This document shows positions 32,134 to 32,929 of a stretch of DNA of 32,929 nucleotides, piece by piece; position 1 is the first letter of the stretch, and each line of letters starts with the position of its first letter. Under the pieces are notes generated by a model that was not told the origin of the DNA, ran no database searches, and saw only the letters and a list, made by a program, of their open reading frames with translations. The DNA comes from Nitrospira sp. (lineage in GTDB: Bacteria > Nitrospirota > Nitrospiria > Nitrospirales > Nitrospiraceae), in the NCBI GenBank assembly GCA_029240595.1, contig JARDZZ010000007.1, positions 1 through 32,929 on the forward strand. Reading direction: 5' to 3'. Made by a program: the position numbers and the translations under genes.

Positions 32134-32250
32134 ATGGCCACGGGACGAGAGAAGGACCGCAAGACCAGAAAGAAGCATCGGAAAAACGTCCAACGGATGA
32201 AAACGTTGGCGAAAGGGCGGCGCGGCACGAAAAAGGGGAAAAAAGGCTAG
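32134..32250 (+). CDS. Small very basic protein, 38 residues
   Basis: ATG at 32134 to TAG at 32250 encodes 38 residues: MATGREKDRKTRKKHRKNVQ, followed by a similar Arg/Lys-rich tail ending KKGKKG. About half the residues are Lys, Arg or His; the protein has only two acidic residues and no cysteine. The start has an excellent Shine-Dalgarno (GAGGAGAG, 5 bases before ATG), which makes translation credible despite the small size. The sequence resembles nucleic-acid-binding tails of small ribosomal or nucleoid proteins, but I cannot assign a family; it does not match the Thx ribosomal peptide pattern I know. It is divergent from valS and convergent with the edge gene 12 bp away. Confidence 0.7.
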   Translation: MATGREKDRKTRKKHRKNVQRMKTLAKGRRGTKKGKKG

Positions 32251-32262
32251 ACGATTTCGGTG

Positions 32263-32929
32263 TCAGGCGGCATCGGTCAGCCGAGCGATTTCGGCACGAA
32301 TCTGTTCTTCGACAATTGAGGGGGCTACCATCTGGACGCTTGTTCTGATCTGATCCTCTGCGATGGTCCGGACCACGTCAGTGGCAAGCTTCTTCGTTTC
32401 AGCCGTCGCAACCTCTTTAAGTTGTGCCCGAACCTCCTCTTCCACCGATCTCAAGTGTTCGCGCACGGCATCCTGAAGTGATTGCCTGACCGTCTCGGCC
32501 TGTTCCCGCACCATGTGCTCGATGTGCTCCTTAATCAACGGGCTGGCGATTTCGACCATGCTGTGTCGGATGATTGGTTCCAGTAGGGTCATTTCGCTCG
32601 TCAAGATTTTCGGCAGCGCCTGCATGACCAGCGGTTCGATTATCTCGGTCAATCGCTCCTGCGACACGGCGGCGCCCAGTTGCAGTTGCACCTCTGCCTC
32701 GACGGCTCTGGACACCTGAGCTTCAAGCCCTGTGTTCACCATGTGGGGCAGCATGTCGGCAATTTTCTTCTCTGTTTTGCCGGACATCGAGTCCAACAAC
32801 TGGCCGAAGAGGCCTTTCATTGCTTCTTCCGGTTCCGCTGCAGGGGGAGTCGTCGTGGAGGGGGATTCGGGCACGGGCGGTTTCATGGCCTCTTTCTTGA
32901 CGGGTGTCACGTCGAGGGTCATCGGAATG
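32263..32929 (-). CDS. Helical hypothetical protein, probably C-terminal part of a larger protein, cut by window edge
   Basis: The frame is open to the right edge; the first ATG inside the window (32920-32922) would give 219 residues. It begins with a Pro/Thr/Glu-rich stretch (PPVPESPSTTTPPAAEPEE), which looks like an interdomain linker. Then comes GLFGQLLDSMSGKTEKKIADML and long amphipathic helices rich in Glu, Ala, Val and Gln, with a repeating I-x-E-x-x-I/V pattern (for example EDQIRTSVQMVAPSIVEEQI). The protein has no cysteine and no membrane segment. Such tails follow receiver domains in some response regulators, so an upstream receiver domain is my guess, not shown. No function is proposed. 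Confidence 0.65.
   Translation of the reverse strand, partial: IPMTLDVTPVKKEAMKPPVPESPSTTTPPAAEPEEAMKGLFGQLLDSMSGKTEKKIADMLPHMVNTGLEAQVSRAVEAEVQLQLGAAVSQERLTEIIEPLVMQALPKILTSEMTLLEPIIRHSMVEIASPLIKEHIEHMVREQAETVRQSLQDAVREHLRSVEEEVRAQLKEVATAETKKLATDVVRTIAEDQIRTSVQMVAPSIVEEQIRAEIARLTDAA

Noticed and set aside
1-32929. CRISPR array, insertion sequence, prophage, rRNA or tRNA gene
   Set aside because: No regularly spaced direct repeats, transposase or phage-like proteins, or cloverleaf sequences were seen in the window.

Overview
The window is about 33 kb of GC-rich bacterial chromosome, densely packed with housekeeping genes and showing no phage, insertion-sequence or CRISPR content. The gene complement and order (cinA-thpR / recA-recX-alaS-ruvX-mltG-deoC; grpE-dnaK-dnaJ-rsmE; valS-nadC-birA-coaX), a HemQ-type heme protein, an exported IPT/TIG plus YCF48 pair, and imperfect palindromic intergenic repeats all fit the phylum Nitrospirota, most likely the genus Nitrospira. 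This placement rests on recognition and was not tested by a search.

Layout. 1-6.1 kb: a leftward Ppx/GppA phosphatase cut by the window edge; a rightward short-chain dehydrogenase; a palindromic repeat; leftward genes for an exported OB-fold protein, two unrecognised proteins and a multi-pass membrane protein; then a HemQ/chlorite-dismutase-family protein. Between 3.89 and 4.61 kb lies about 720 bp that looks non-coding and carries a long stem and duplicated sequence blocks. 6.2-19.2 kb: an almost wholly rightward block of information-processing and salvage genes (cinA, thpR, recA, recX, alaS, ruvX, mltG, deoC, a short PilZ protein, a DeoB-like protein, a RidA protein). It is interrupted by a leftward response regulator with an altered HD-GYP domain. 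19.2-22 kb: a promoter-driven pair of exported proteins, one with five IPT/TIG domains and one with seven YCF48 propeller repeats. 22-26.6 kb: a leftward chaperone operon grpE-dnaK-dnaJ followed by rsmE. 26.7-32 kb: a leftward cofactor/aminoacylation operon valS-nadC-birA-coaX. 32-32.9 kb: a 38-residue very basic protein and an edge-truncated helical protein.

Working together: RecA/RecX handle recombination and its control; AlaS and ValS charge tRNAs; RsmE modifies 16S rRNA; GrpE/DnaK/DnaJ fold proteins; NadC, BirA and CoaX supply NAD, biotinylated enzymes and CoA; DeoC with the DeoB-like protein suggests deoxyribose-phosphate salvage. The most notable points are the IPT/YCF48 pair, whose only cysteines sit in repeated DG[S/T]CC motifs and one CxxxC; a DeoB homologue with several apparent metal-ligand substitutions; the structured region at 3.9-4.6 kb; palindromic repeats at two operon positions; and the 38-residue basic protein. 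I saw no single unmistakable new defence or mobile system.
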